64,000 bases of DNA from Rhizomys pruinosus (lineage: Eukaryota > Chordata > Mammalia > Rodentia > Spalacidae). The translations under genes and the position numbers were made by a program. The notes under the pieces were generated by a model that was not told the origin of the DNA, ran no database searches, and was given only the letters and a program-made list of their open reading frames with translations. Positions 46,808 to 59,340 of this stretch are shown one piece after another. The stretch's first letter is position 1. Each line of letters begins with the position of its first letter. The stretch is from assembly GCA_009823505.1 (NCBI GenBank), contig VZQC01004730.1:873756-937755 (forward strand). The letters run 5' to 3'.

Positions 46808-46977
46808 AAATTGCTTGACTTTAAGGTAGAGACTGTTGATGGGCTGACTAGATGCCAGTAGATAAACTTATATTGATTTATAGCTGGGTACACAAACTTG
46901 ACTCAATAGACCTGAACATATATGAAAGGATACATGAAACTGGGTGGTGCATCAATTTTTCTTTTGCGTTTGGTTCA

Positions 46978-47108
46978 TGTTTTTTTGGAGATAGGTTCTC
47001 CTTGTACCCTTGGCTGGCCTAGAACTTAGTACGTAGCCCAGTCTCTCCTAAATCTCTTAGAGATCTCTGAGCTCTGCCTCCAGAGTGCTGTGATTAATGT
47101 TACATGCT
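46978..47108 (-). mobile_element. Old B1 SINE
   Basis: Reverse B1: 'gagataggttctccttgta', 'ggctggcctagaactta', 'gagctctgcctccagagtgc'. Confidence 0.75.
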
Positions 47109-47474
47109 ACAAATCCACCTTAATATTCATTTAAATTATGAATAATTTTATAAAATATATTTCTATTTAAATATAATTCACACATAGTAACTTTTTGCTC
47201 AGTGTTACATATTTTTACATATTTTAGATACAATTGATGGTGTGAATGTGCTATATCAAGAACACAAATAGTTACATTTCTTTCTTTCCATGTTGTCAGA
47301 GTTTATTGAATAATAAAATATTCAAAAGGTACCCAGGTTTTGTTGGTTGTAATTTTCCCCCTTTCACAGTGTCTCTATTGAATTGAAAGCTTGCTATTGC
47401 TAAAAACATATATTTTTATTCCTATTTATGAATATTAACATACAGATCACATATTATATAACATATGCTAAATC

Positions 47475-47600
47475 TATCATGTATCTACCTATCATGTATC
47501 TACCTATAATGTATCTATCATCTATCTATCAACTATCTATCATATCTATCTATCTATCTATCTATCATCTATCATCTATCTATCATCATCTATCTATATA
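47475..47600. repeat. (TATC)n microsatellite, interrupted
   Basis: Repeats of ATCT/TATC with CATC and TACC variants, about 125 bp. Confidence 0.93.
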
Positions 47601-48590
47601 AGCTATGCATGTCTTTGAGTGGTGGAATAGTTCCAGAATGACTGCAAAGAGTAAAGTAAGCTTCAGAACAAACCAAATAATTCTAAGAGGACTTACTGAA
47701 TGGCAGAAGCAGGACATTGATACAATTGCAAAGAGTTCCCTTTGTGGTCTGCTGGAAGCTACATTGTGAATTCAAGGCTGGGGCTTGTAGTTCAGTGGAA
47801 TTTTGTTGCCCAGGCATTCTACACAGCCAAGTTGCAAGACCATGGAAATCTTAGTGGAGAAATGCATGATCAGGTTTAGATGGAGAGCAGGCTGGATGGG
47901 TGGCTAGTAAATGTATATTTGAATAGGCTTTGTCAGCAGCGAGACTGAGCCAAAATGAATGCCCTGGGATAGTCTGAAGTTTGTACCTATTAATTTGTTT
48001 GTACATACACAGACTGGAAGATTTTCATGATATGGTTTTAATATATTCATGTGTATATGTAATTCCAATTTATATTGATAAATGTATTGATAAACGTATT
48101 TATTATTTTTTTTCCATTTAAGAATAAGTTATTTATCCAACTTTGGGTGGTGGTTGACAAGTTGAACTTGGTAAGATGGCAAAATCCTTCCTCTTAATTT
48201 GTACTAAAATTGGAGCCAAATTTTGTGATTAATTGTGTTAAATAATGACAGCAGCCATCAATTAATTAGACTGTTTCTAATTTTCATATATATGTGCTCA
48301 GAAACAGGATTCCTGAACTGCAATTTAGCCAGCTATATTTTCAAATTGTGGGGGTGGGGCTTCCTTACTAATTTACATAATGACTAAAATAATTCTCATT
48401 TTTACTTATAGACTCCAATAGCTCTCCTTTCTTTATATCTCATGTAACCTTTCTGTATTTTTCATTCTCCATTTCCTTTCTATACTAAATTCTTTGACCA
48501 GCCCAGTGTGGACTGGTCCTCAGCAATCATTCCATAATAGAATCAGCAGCTTTACTAAGTCTATGGTGTCATTTATACCTCTGTTAAGAA
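47601..48590. other. Intergenic stretch, nothing recognised
   Basis: No exon or assignable repeat seen. Confidence 0.45.
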
Positions 48591-48596
48591 TGCAAG

Positions 48597-48764
48597 CTAC
48601 AAGAATGAAACATCCTGGTTTACAGACAACACAGGGTCACAAAGGCTACAGGAATGTGACATACTTGTTTACAGACAACTTAAGGATTCCAAAGGCTACA
48701 GAAATGTATCATTCTTGTTTACAGGCAACACAGGGCTCACAAATGCTACAAGAATGTTCAAGGT
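48597..48764 (+). repeat. 50-bp minisatellite, about 3.3 copies
   Basis: CTACA(A/G)(G/A)AATG starts at 48597, 48646, 48696 and 48746, so the period is 49-50 bp. Each unit also carries TTTACAG(A/G)CAAC. A 115-codon open frame over it is explained by the repeat. Confidence 0.88.
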
Positions 48765-48894
48765 CTTATAGTAATCAAATTAGTTCCCTATTTCCCCTAC
48801 ATTCCCTCCTTTTCAAGCACATGCTCCCTTGTGTTTATTAGAGAGGAACTCAGGACACTCTTGACAAATCACCTGAAGCCTGATAGTTTCCAAC

Positions 48895-50185
48895 CATTTT
48901 TTTATTTGTTTATTATTTTTAAGGGATTCACAATATAAGAGCACAGTTGTTTTCAGATCACATTGACATTGCTCAGTTTGCCATACAATTAGGTAATTGG
49001 CACGAGCATCCACAAATGAGGGATACCCCTCGTCCTTTTATTTTTCTGGGACTGTGTTACTTCACTAAACATGATATCTTCTAGCTCCAGCCATTTACCT
49101 GCAAAGATCATGATGTCATCTTTCTTTACCGCTGCATAGAACTCCATTGTGTAGACGTACCACATTTTCTCTATACACTCGTCATTTGAGGGGCACTTGG
49201 GTTGGTTCCAGGTCCTTGCTATTGTGAAGACAACTGCAATAAAGATGGATGTGCATGTGTCTCTGTGGTAAGATGAGTCTTGTGGGTACATGTCCAGGAG
49301 TGGTATAGCTGGGTCAGGTGGCAAGTTCATTCCAAGTCTTCCAATGGTTCTCCACACTGCTTTCCATAGTGGCTGTACGAGTTTACATTCCCACGAGCAG
49401 TGGATGAGTGGTCCCCTTTCCTCACACCCTCTCCAGTACTTGGTATCATTTGTTTTCTTGATCCTAGCCAGTCTTATTGGAGTAAGATGATATCTTAAAG
49501 TGGTTTTGATTTGCATTTCCTTAATTATTAATGATGTTGAACACTTCTTAAGATGTTTCTCAGCCATCTCTAATTCCTCACTGGTGAAGTCTTTTTTCAG
49601 CTCTTTGCTCCATCTATTTAGTGGGTCATTTGTTTTCTTTCTTCTTTGTTTATTGAGTAGTTTATATATTCTGGAAACCAATACTTTGTCAGATGTATCT
49701 GTGGTGAAGGGTTTCTCCCACTCTGTGGGTTTTCTCTTCACTTCCTTGATTGTTTCTTTTGATGTACAGAAGCTTTTGAGTTTAATGAGGTCCCATTTGT
49801 CAACTGTCGACCTTATTTCTTGTGCAGCTGATGTCTGATTTAGGAAGTCTTTTCCTATGCCTATGTCTTGTAGTCTGCTGCCAACTTTTTCTTCTATCGC
49901 CTTCAGAGTTTGGGGTTTCATGTTGGGGTTTTTAATCCATCTGGAGCTGACTTTCGTACAGGGAGAGAGGTAGGTGATTAATTTCATTCGTCTACACGTG
50001 GCGATTCATTTTGGCCAACACCACTTGCTGAAGATGCTGTCTTTCCTCCACTGTGTATTCTCGGCCCCCTTCACAAATATGAGATGGCTGGAATTGTATG
50101 TGCTCAAGTTTGGATGTTCAGTTTTGTTCCATTGGTCAACAGTTCTGTTTTTGTGCCAGTAGCAAGCCGTTTTTATGATTTTAAT
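48895..50185 (-). mobile_element. 5'-truncated L1, C-terminal part of ORF2 readable
   Basis: The 3' tail is near 48895 and the body runs to about 50185, where L1 similarity stops after 'tttttatgatt'. From 49987 to 48989 the last 332 codons of ORF2 are open. They include the cysteine-rich region (YWRGCEERGPLIHCSWEC) and the conserved end MWYVYTMEFYAAVKKDD. Uninterrupted coding over 1 kb marks it as younger than the + strand L1. Confidence 0.9.
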
Positions 50186-50189
50186 TATA

Positions 50190-51740
50190 TGCAAAATATT
50201 ACCGAATGTGGTGCACATTGTCAAGTTAAAATTAAGCATATATCTATCAAAATGTATTATGTGTACCTGTGTCTTGGAAGAAAACACATACTAATTAAAT
50301 GTACATTAGGATTTAGAAAATAAAATGACCTCTGATATTTTTAAATTTTAATTCAGTAAGTACATTTCTTGTTTAAAAGAATGTCTCATTTCATGTCAAA
50401 AGGTATTTTCCTTCCTTTAATTATTTGATGTTGTTACTGCAACAGAAACTATGAGATACAGAGAATTATATATAGTAATATTAAGGGCTTAGTTTGGTAA
50501 TTTCTTATTTATCCTTTATTTCTCAGTGCTTATATGAAATCAGGCATATTTTACAGGGAAGACCAACAATGACTTGTGTACTATGACTTCATAAATTACT
50601 AGAAGAACACATTTATTTACTGAGAATATTGAAAAAATCTTTATACTACAGAGATTATTTTCACTACTGGGTGAGAGAAATAAAATTATCTTTCACAATG
50701 GGAGTTTGCAAATTATTCACATGCTTTTATTGATTAGATAATGTAATTACAATTACCATAAATGATAGGACCTGGTCATCCTCCCACCATCACTTCATAC
50801 TACATGCTGTAGATTTAGAATAGGTATAAGGGGCTAGTGCTTCATTTTCTCTCATTGCTATCTTAATTGATATTTTCTCTCTCCTGCCTAAACCATATTT
50901 CTACACTTCTAAGCATATTACAATAAATGAGTTATAGCCTTATAATTTCCCTTTGCTCCTCTCCACTTTTGTTGAATAATGGTAGATTCTGACTGACAAT
51001 CATTTTTTAACACTAGTATTATATTGGTTTCTGGTAATTTGGTTATACATGTAGATTATGCTAAAACATGTGTTGTTCTCTCACAGGCTTCAGTTCTCTA
51101 TTTGCAGGTTTCTCGTGTACTTTATAATAAATTGTAAAGTGTATAATTATACCTAATCTCTAATCAGCAATAAAAATATCTCCATAAATTCAAATATAAT
51201 ATTCACTTCTAACAATAGAAATTACTAGTTTTTTCTGGTTTTCTTCTGATAACAGATATCCCTGAATAAAATTTGATCCAATCAGGGTCTCCAAACCAGA
51301 ATTATTATGCACTTTTAATATGTCCACTTAGAGCCAAATTGCCAATGTCAGAACATTTTAATAACTTCTTTTCATTTCACCTTAACTCCTATTACACTCT
51401 GGATTTTTCCCAATCAGTCGATAAGTTCACAATTCAGAATAATATAATATTGAGTTTACATGCAACTAAATATGGTTGAAGAAAACACAAATTATTCTTG
51501 ATATATCAGCTAAATTGATGATATGCTTAAATAGAATATTTAATATTGCCAGTGATTGCAATTTATTGTTTTATTCCATTCAATTTCTAATTCTTACATA
51601 TTTTATATTTTATCTCATTTCTGGGAATCACATTTTTATATCCTTTCTCACTATGAAAACATCTTTTTTGCTTATTCCATTGTGAAAATTGAAGCATTCA
51701 AATTGCATTTCCAGTCCTCCAACACCGCATACATTTGTCT
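50190..51740. other. AT-rich stretch, nothing recognised
   Basis: About 1.5 kb of AT-rich sequence. Open frames near 51273 and 51476 look random. Confidence 0.45.
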
Positions 51741-51744
51741 AATA

Positions 51745-54610
51745 TTTACTGATTTTCTTTTATTTGCATTTCTCTAATTACTAAGAATGTTGAGAAATTT
51801 TAAGGTGTTTATTAGCCATTTTTAATACTTCATTTGAGAATTCTCTGTACAAATCTATAGCTCATCTTTTCATTGGGTTATTTATCTTCTTGGTACTTTG
51901 TTTTAGGTTTTTTTTGTTTTGTTTTGTTTTGAGTTATTTTTATATTCAGGATATTCTCTGTTGTATATGTAACTGGTAGATATTTTCTTTCACTCAGTGG
52001 ATTTCCACTTCACTTCCTTGGCAGTTTCTTTTATTGTACAGAAGCTTTTGAGTTTAATAAATTCCCACTTGTCAGTTGTTTACCTTATTTCCTGCACAGC
52101 TGCTGCCTGATTTAGAAAGTCTTTTCCTACACCTATGTCCTGTAGGTTACTGACAATGTTTCCTTCTATCATTTTTAGAGTTTCAAGATTAAAATTGAGG
52201 TCTTTGATCGAGATTTGGAGTTGATTTCTGTACAGGTGAAAGGTGGGAGTTTAGTTTTATTTTTCTACAAGTGCTGATCCATTTTTGTCAATACCATTTC
52301 CTGACAATGCTATCTTTCCTCTATTGAGTCTTCTTGGTTCCTTTGTCAAATATGAAGTGGTTGAAATTGCATGTGCTCAAGTTTGGCCTTTCAATTTTCT
52401 TCCCATGATCTATGGGTCTGTTTGGGCCCCAATACCAGGCTGTTTTTATGACTATGGCCCTGTAATATAGTTTGAAGTCTGGTAGAGTAATCCACTGTGC
52501 ATTGCTTTTTGCACAGCATTTCTTTGGCTATCTGGTGTCTTTTATTTGTCCATATGACTTTAGGATTCTTTTTTCTATGTCTGTGGAAACGTTCATGGGG
52601 ATTTTAATTTGGATCACATCGAATCTGTATATTACTTTGGGCAGGATGGTCATTTTTACTATGTTAATTCTTCCAATCCATGAACATGGGTGGTCCTTCC
52701 ATCTTCTGGCATCCTCTTCAATCTCCTTCTTCAGGGATTTAAATTAATTGTTGTAGAGATTTTTAGTGTCTTTTATCAGGTTTGTTCCTAGAAATTTTAT
52801 TTTTTGAGGCTATTGTTAATGGGAAGGTCTCCTTTTATTCCTTCTCTAATTACTTGTTATATAGAAAGGCTACTGATTTTCAAGGTTAGTTTTGTATCTT
52901 GCCAATTTTACTGAAACTTTTAAACATTTCTATGAGTTTTCTGCTGTTTTCGACATCCCTTATGTAAACTATTGTGTCATCTTCATAAAAGGATAAGTTG
53001 CATCCTCTTTTCCAGTTAGTTCTTTAATTCCCTTTTCTTCTCTTATTGCTTTAGTGAGAATTTCAAGCACAAGTAGAGCTGTTTCTGATGTTAATATTAA
53101 GCTTTACTGCATGGGTGGCTCACAGAATGCATGGACTTATTTCAACTTTTTTATATTTGTTGATGTTTGTTCTACGTCCCAGTATATGGTCGATTTTGGA
53201 GAACGTTCCATGGGGTGCCAAGCAGAAAGTATATTATTTGGTGTTTGGGTGAACTATTCTGTAGATGTCTGTTAGATCCATTTGGTGTATCGTATTGCAC
53301 AGTTTTGATGTCTCTGTTTATTTTTTTGGCCAGTTGACCAGTACAGTGGGCTCAGTGTGGAATTGAAGTCTTCCACTATTAGTATGCTGGAATTAATCTG
53401 TGCCTTGAAGCCCTGCACAATTGTATTTATGAAGTACGATGCACAAGAGTTTGGTCTGTATATATTTATGAATGTGTAATCTTCCTGTTAAATTTTTTAA
53501 TTGGTAAGGATGTAGGTACCTACTTCAATTCTTCTGATTAGTTTTGATTTGAAGTCTTTTCTGTCTGATATTAGAATAGCAACTCCTGCTTAATTTTTGG
53601 TATCATTTGCTTGGAATACTTTTATCCATCCTGTCATGATAAGATGGTCTCTGTCTTAAAGGTTTCTTATAGACAACACCAAAAATTGGATTCAATTTCT
53701 TAATCCACCTTCCCAGTCTGTGAGTTTTGAGTGGCGAGTTCAGATCATTAATATTTAAGGTTATTATTGAGAGCTGCATATATTTTCCTTCAGTTTATTT
53801 TCTGTTTGTGCTTTGGACTATTGTCACAGTTATACCTTCTTAAATTACTCTCTCTTGTGGATAGTTGCTCCTTTCTTCTCTGCTTTGCTTTACTTTGTGC
53901 ATTTTCTGAAAGGTTGGTTTCCGAACATGTACTCTTTCATGTTGTTTATGTGATGAAATATTTTTCCTTCTTCTTCGACTATAAATGACAATTTTTCTGG
54001 AAAAGTATACTGGGTTGGCATCTACAATCATTTAGTACTACAAATACTTCGATTCATCTTCTTCTGGCTTTCATAGTTTGCATCAAAAAACAGCTATAAT
54101 TCACTTTATATGTAACTTGTTTTTCTCCTATGGCTTTTAGGGTTCTATCTCTGTTTTAAGCATCTAGCATTTTAACTATGCTATGGTGAGAGGAATTTAT
54201 TTTCTGATCTTGTGTATTTGGTGTTCTATCTGCTTCTTGTATTTGTAGGGGTATGTGTTTCTTTGGGGAAATTTTCTTCTATAACTCTGTTGAAGATTTT
54301 GTCCAATAATTTCCACACTGTTATCTAGGTATTATTCTCCTTCCTCTATCCCTATGTTATGGAGGTTTTTTGTTTCTTTTGTTTGTTTGTTTGTTTTTTT
54401 GTTTTTTTCTTTTCATGGTGTCCCAGATTTCCTGATTATTCAACTTTTTTTAATTTTAGATAATCTTTGTTCTGTTCAAAACATAATTGTTCTTCTGTGT
54501 TATCTTCCAGTCGTGATGTTCTATTTTCTGCTTTGTCCGGTCTGTTACAGATGCTTTCTCTCCTGCTTTCCTTTTGACTATTTGAATGTTTGATTTCCTT
54601 TTTCATTTCT
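51745..54610 (-). mobile_element. Old L1 with internal ORF2 deletion, interrupted in ORF1
   Basis: Going down the - strand from 54610: ORF1 (about 54600-53760), ORF2 endonuclease region (about 53650-53090), then a jump to the RT region near 52980 and on to the ORF2 C-terminal part near 51745. The middle of ORF2 between endonuclease and RT is missing. It stops at 54610 inside ORF1, where another L1 was inserted. A matching ORF1 piece resumes at 63960. Confidence 0.8.
54591..54609. repeat. Left TSD of the nested L1 insertion
   Basis: TGATTTCCTTTTTCATTTC, identical over 19 bp to 63960-63978. Both lie in L1 ORF1 sequence of the older element. Confidence 0.75.
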
Positions 54611-57600
54611 TTTTTTTATGGGCAATTTTAGTAAACATTTTATCATTTTTCCGTTTTTATTTATTTGTTTTTTTAATTATTTTTAAGGGATTCACAATAT
54701 AAGAGCACAGTTGCTTTCAGATCACATTGACGTTGCTCAGTTTGCCATACAATTAGGGAATTGATGTTAACATCCACAGATGAGGGATACCATTCTTCCT
54801 TTGTTTTTCTGGGACTGTGTTACTTTGGTAAACATGATATCTTCTAGCTCCAGCCATTTACATGCAAAGCTCATGATGTCATCTTAATTTACCACTGCAT
54901 AGAACTCTTTTGTGTAGATGTAGCACATTTTCTCTATACACTTGACACTTGAGGGACACATGGGTTAGTTCCAGCTCCTTGCTATTGTGAAGAGATCTGC
55001 AATAAACATGGCTGTGCATGTAACTCTGTGGTAAGATAAGTCTTGTGGGTACATACCCAGGAGTGGTATGACTAGGTCAGGTGGCAAGATCATTCCAAGT
55101 CTTCCAAGGGTTCTCCACACTGCTTTCCATAGTGGCTGTACGAGTTTACATTCCCACCAGCTGTGGATGAGTAGTCCACTTTCCTCACACCCTCTCCAGT
55201 ACTTGGTATCATTTGTTTTCTTAATTCTAGCCAGTCTTACTGGAGTAAGATGATATCTTAAAGTGGTTTTAATTTGCGTTTCCTTAATTATTAGTGACGT
55301 TGAACACTTCTTAAGATGTTTCTCAGCCATCTCTAATTCATCACTTGTGAAGTCTCTGTTCAGCTCTTTGCTCCATCTATTGAGTGGGTCATTTGTTTTC
55401 TTTCTTCTTTGTCTTTTGAGTAGTTTATATATCTGGAAGTCAATACTTTGTCAGATGTATCTGCGGCAAAGGGTTTCTCCCACTCTGTGGGTTTTCTCTT
55501 CACTTCCTTATATCTGGAAGTCAATACTTTGTCAGATGTATCTGCGGCGAAGGGTTTCTCCCACTCTGTGGGTTTTCTCTTCACTTCCTTGATCGTTTCT
55601 TTTGATGTACAGAAGCTTTTGAGTTTAATGAGGTCCCATTTGTCAATTGTCAACCTTAATTCTTGAGCAGCTGATGTCTGATTTAGGAAGTCTTTTCCTA
55701 CGCCTCTGTCTTGTAGTCTGCAGCCAACTTTTTCTACTATCACCATCAGAGTTTGGGGTTTCTCACTGAGGTCTTTAAACCATCTGGAGTTGACTTTTGT
55801 ATAGGGAGAGAGGTAGGGATTTAATTTCATTCTTCTACAACTGGTGATCCAGTTTTACTAAAGCCACCTGCTGAAGATGTTGTATTTCCTTCCTTGTGTC
55901 TTCTCGGCCCCCTTCTCAAATATGAAATGGCTGTAATTGTATGTACTCAAGTTTTGATCTTCAGTTTTGTTCCATTGGTCAACAGGTCTGTTTTTGTGCC
56001 AGTTCTAAAATGTTTTTATGACTATATTCCTGTAGTATAGTTTGAAGTCTGGTATAGAGATTCCCCCTGTATTGCTCTTTTCACTCAGGGATGTTTTGGC
56101 TATTTGGGGTCTTTGGTTTTTCCAAATGAAACTACGGACATTTTTCCAATCATATGAAGAAACTCTTGGGGATTTTAATTGGGATTGTATTAAATCTATA
56201 CAAGAAATTGAGTGGAATGGACATTTTTACTATATTAATTTTCCCAGTCCATGAGCAAGCGAGATTTTTCCATCTTCTGCAGTCTTCTTAAATTTCCTTC
56301 TTCAAGGGTTTAAAATATTTGTTGTAGAGATATTTGGTGTCTTTCGTTAGGTTTGTTGCTAGGTATTTTATTGTTTTTGAGACTATTGTGAGTGAGAAGG
56401 TCTCCTTGAATTCCTTCTTCAGTTGCTTGTTGTTGGTGTACAGAAAGGCTACTGATTTTTCTAGGTTAATTTTGTATCCTCCCACTTTACTGAAGCTCTT
56501 AATCGTTTCTAGGAGTTTTCTGGTGGAGTTTTAGTATCACTTAAGTAAAGAATCATATCCTCAGCAAAAAGTGATAGCCTGATTTTCTCTTTTCGAATTA
56601 GTACTCCTTTAATTTCCTTTTCTTGCCTTATTGCCCTAGAAAGTGTTTCAAGCATTATATTGAAGAGGAGTGGTGACAGGGGCAGCCTTGCTGAGTTTAT
56701 ACCTTTAAAGGGAATGTTTCTGTCATTTCCTCATTTAGGATGATATTGGCTGTGGGTTTCCTGTATATGGCTTAGATTATATTAAGGAATGATCCCTCCA
56801 ATCCAATTACCTCTAAGACTTTAAGCATGAAGGGATGCTGGATTTTGTTAAAGGCTTTTTCTGAGACAATTGAGATGATTGTGCGATTTTTGTCTTTCAG
56901 TCCATCTATATGCTTGATGATATTTATTGATTTTTGTATGTCAAAACATTCCTGCATCTCTGGTATGAATCCAACTTGGTCATGATGGATGATCTTCTTG
57001 ATGTGGGTCTGTATGCAATTTGCCAGTATCCTGTTTAATATTTTTGCATCTGTGTTCATTAATGAGATGGGTCTGTAGTTCTCCTTTTTGGTTGTATCTG
57101 TGCCTCGTTTTGCTAATAGAATGATGCTAGCTTCATAGAAGGAATTTGGGTGAATTCCCTCTGTTTGTATCCTTCTAAACAATTTGAGTAATAATGGTTG
57201 TAAGTCTTTTTGAAATGTTTTATAGAATTCTGCTGTGAAACCGTCTGGGCCTGGGCTTCTTTTTTGTTGTGAGGTTTCTTATTACATCTTCAATTTCTTC
57301 ATATATTATGGGTCTGTTTATGCTGTAGATCTCTTCTTGGTGAGTCCCAGGATTTCAAATATTCATCCATTTCTTCCAGATTTTCAAACTTAGTGGAGTA
57401 AAGGTTTTTGCAATATTCCCATATGATTTTCTGGATCTTTTCATTGTCTGTTGTGATATTTCCCCTTTCATCACGGATTTTACTGATTTGGAGTTGTTCT
57501 TTCTTTCTTTTGGTTAACTGGACTAGAGGTCTGTCTATCTTGTTTATTTGTTCAAAGAGCCAACTTTTGGATTCATTGGTTTTTGTATTGTTTTCTTTGT

Positions 57601-57925
57601 TTCTATTTCATTGATTTCTGCTATAATTTTTGTTATTTCTTCCTGTCTGTTGCATTTGGAGTCCATCTGTTGTTGTCTGTCAAGTGCTTTTAGCTGCAGT
57701 GTTAGATCATTCACTTGTGCTCTTTCTGTTTTTCTAATGTAGGCACCCAGGGCTACAAACGTACCTCTTAGGACTGCTTTTAAAGTATCCCATAGGTTTT
57801 GTTGTGTTGTATTATCATTGCCATTCAGTTCCAGGAGTGCTTTTATTTCTTTCTTTATCTCTTCCTTCACTCACTCATTATTCAGGAGTGTGTTGTTTCG
57901 TTGCCATGTATTCTTGTATCCAACC
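54611..57925 (-). mobile_element. L1 'A': 3' part (ORF2 linker to tail)
   Basis: The A-rich 3' tail is at 54611-54690. ORF2 text runs up to about 57925, covering the C-terminal domain, the RT and the linker (NDNTTQQNLWDTLKAVLRG). Frames are broken. It stops where an unidentified sequence begins. It overlaps in content with L1 'B' (60086-61505) at roughly 88% identity by eye, so A and B are different copies. Confidence 0.85.
55428..55589 (-). repeat. 81-bp in-frame tandem duplication in L1 'A'
   Basis: TATATCTGGAAGTCAATACT starts at 55428 and again at 55509. The two 81-bp units differ at about one base. Being 27 codons, the duplication keeps the ORF2 frame. Confidence 0.9.
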
Positions 57926-59340
57926 ACTTTTTGACAAATTTACTGAGCATATGTAATATACATGGCCCTATCAGGAAGATTAATAGAATCAGGACTACGG
58001 ATCCTGTTCAGTAGGGTCATCCAGGGTCCCCATGTCTTCCAGTCTTCCAGGTCCTCTTTCAGAAAGACCCATTTTCTTTTGGCCTTTATTTTTCCCAACC
58101 AGCTCCCTGGCATTTTATTATGCGTGATAACTGTTCCATCTATATACATGGGAATAAATATTAATTGCCTAGTAAATAATCACAACTAAAGCTAAATCTG
58201 TTCATAAATTTTATTATGTCTCATGATATAAAGAAATAAAGGGTTAAAGTTTAGTAAAAGGATAAGATTTCTGTTTTAAATTAAATATTCTAGATATTTA
58301 CAGAAGAAATTAGCATAAACACTTAGATAGTTTAGTGAAGGACTAAAAGGGATTATAAATATAAAGAGTTGTTAGTTCTCAGTCCACTCCTGGCTTGTAC
58401 TGGATTCCCTGTTACAGATTTTGTTTAAATGGACAGAGACAAGTAGTGGGTTATCTCTCACTACTGAAAGATTTTCTTTATGTTGCTTTGTATTGTACAA
58501 TTGTTACGTTTGATATTTCTTTTGACTTAAGATAACTTAGATCCACAGAAACTCAGTTTTACCTCCTTGAACCAGGAGCATGCAGTCTAGACAAAAACTT
58601 TATCAGCTTATTTCTGTCAATAGCTATGTTTCCTTCTACTGTAAAACTACCGACTAGGATGTGGGTGTATAGGAATGAAAAAAAAAAAGACTGTTCCTCT
58701 TGTAGTAAATAATTTATATTTAAGATAGTCCTGAAACTGTTTAAATCTCTTTTATGGGCTTTCCCTGCTTAACTTATGTTGTTAAATATCTCTTTAGGTA
58801 AAGGTTTATGCAATGTTGCCTGGGTTTTGTTCACAATTTATCTTAATATTACACAGTAAATGTATCAGGCTGGTCAAACTTGGCCTTTTTGGATAGTTAG
58901 TGAGTATGCTTAATGGCCATACCAATTCAGCCAAAGGATTTAAGGGACAACTTTTTTCCTTATCATTTGAGATCAACTAATTCCCAGGGGACTATATATG
59001 GGGGCATCTCTTGAAATGTCCTGTATAAAAGTGGACCTATTTTTTTTCTCATAAGAGAAAATTCCATGATTATTATCTTATAATAGTCATTAGAGCTTGT
59101 GGTTTCAAATGTGAGGGTAATTCTCCCTTTCTGTCCTCTATCTGTAGCCAAAAGTTCAACAAGGAGGGGTGTAGACAGATGGAAATTTCTCAATTCTTTC
59201 ATGGATACTGAGGGGTCATTCTTGTTTATAGCCAGTGTAGCAATTTTTAGTTGTCTAGATTTCATGATTTCAATGGCTCTCTATTAACGAGAAGATGGTA
59301 TTTTTTTATTCCTTAACTTTTTCCTAGCTCTTATAATATT
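57926..59340. other. Unidentified insert between two L1 pieces
   Basis: Not L1. Open frames on the - strand at 57940-58149 (a 69-codon frame with several Trp, WLGKIKAKRKWVF and EDWKTWGPWM) and at 58963-59265 (100 codons, RNFHLSTPLLVELLATDRG) look more protein-like than the AT-rich background. I cannot name them; a decayed endogenous retrovirus interior is one possibility. Host coding is unlikely. Confidence 0.4.

Noticed and set aside
31570..46818. Giant + strand open frames (5082, 5009, 3805 and 1221 codons) as a real repeat protein
   Set aside because: The 119-bp unit lacks stops in all three phases, so every + frame is open. Frames pass through indels unharmed, the first frame begins in a transposon fragment, and no single frame is favoured. 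This is a composition artefact.
48494..48841. 115-codon open frame as a gene
   Set aside because: Most of it is the 50-bp minisatellite. There is no start context, splice sites or similarity that I can see.
49974..50323. Small + strand open frames opposite the L1 at 48895-50185
   Set aside because: They are antisense shadows of L1 ORF2 sequence.
58963..59265. 100-codon - strand frame as a host exon
   Set aside because: It sits in an insert inside a nest of mobile elements, shows no splice context, and I recognise no host family. Kept only as part of the unidentified insert.
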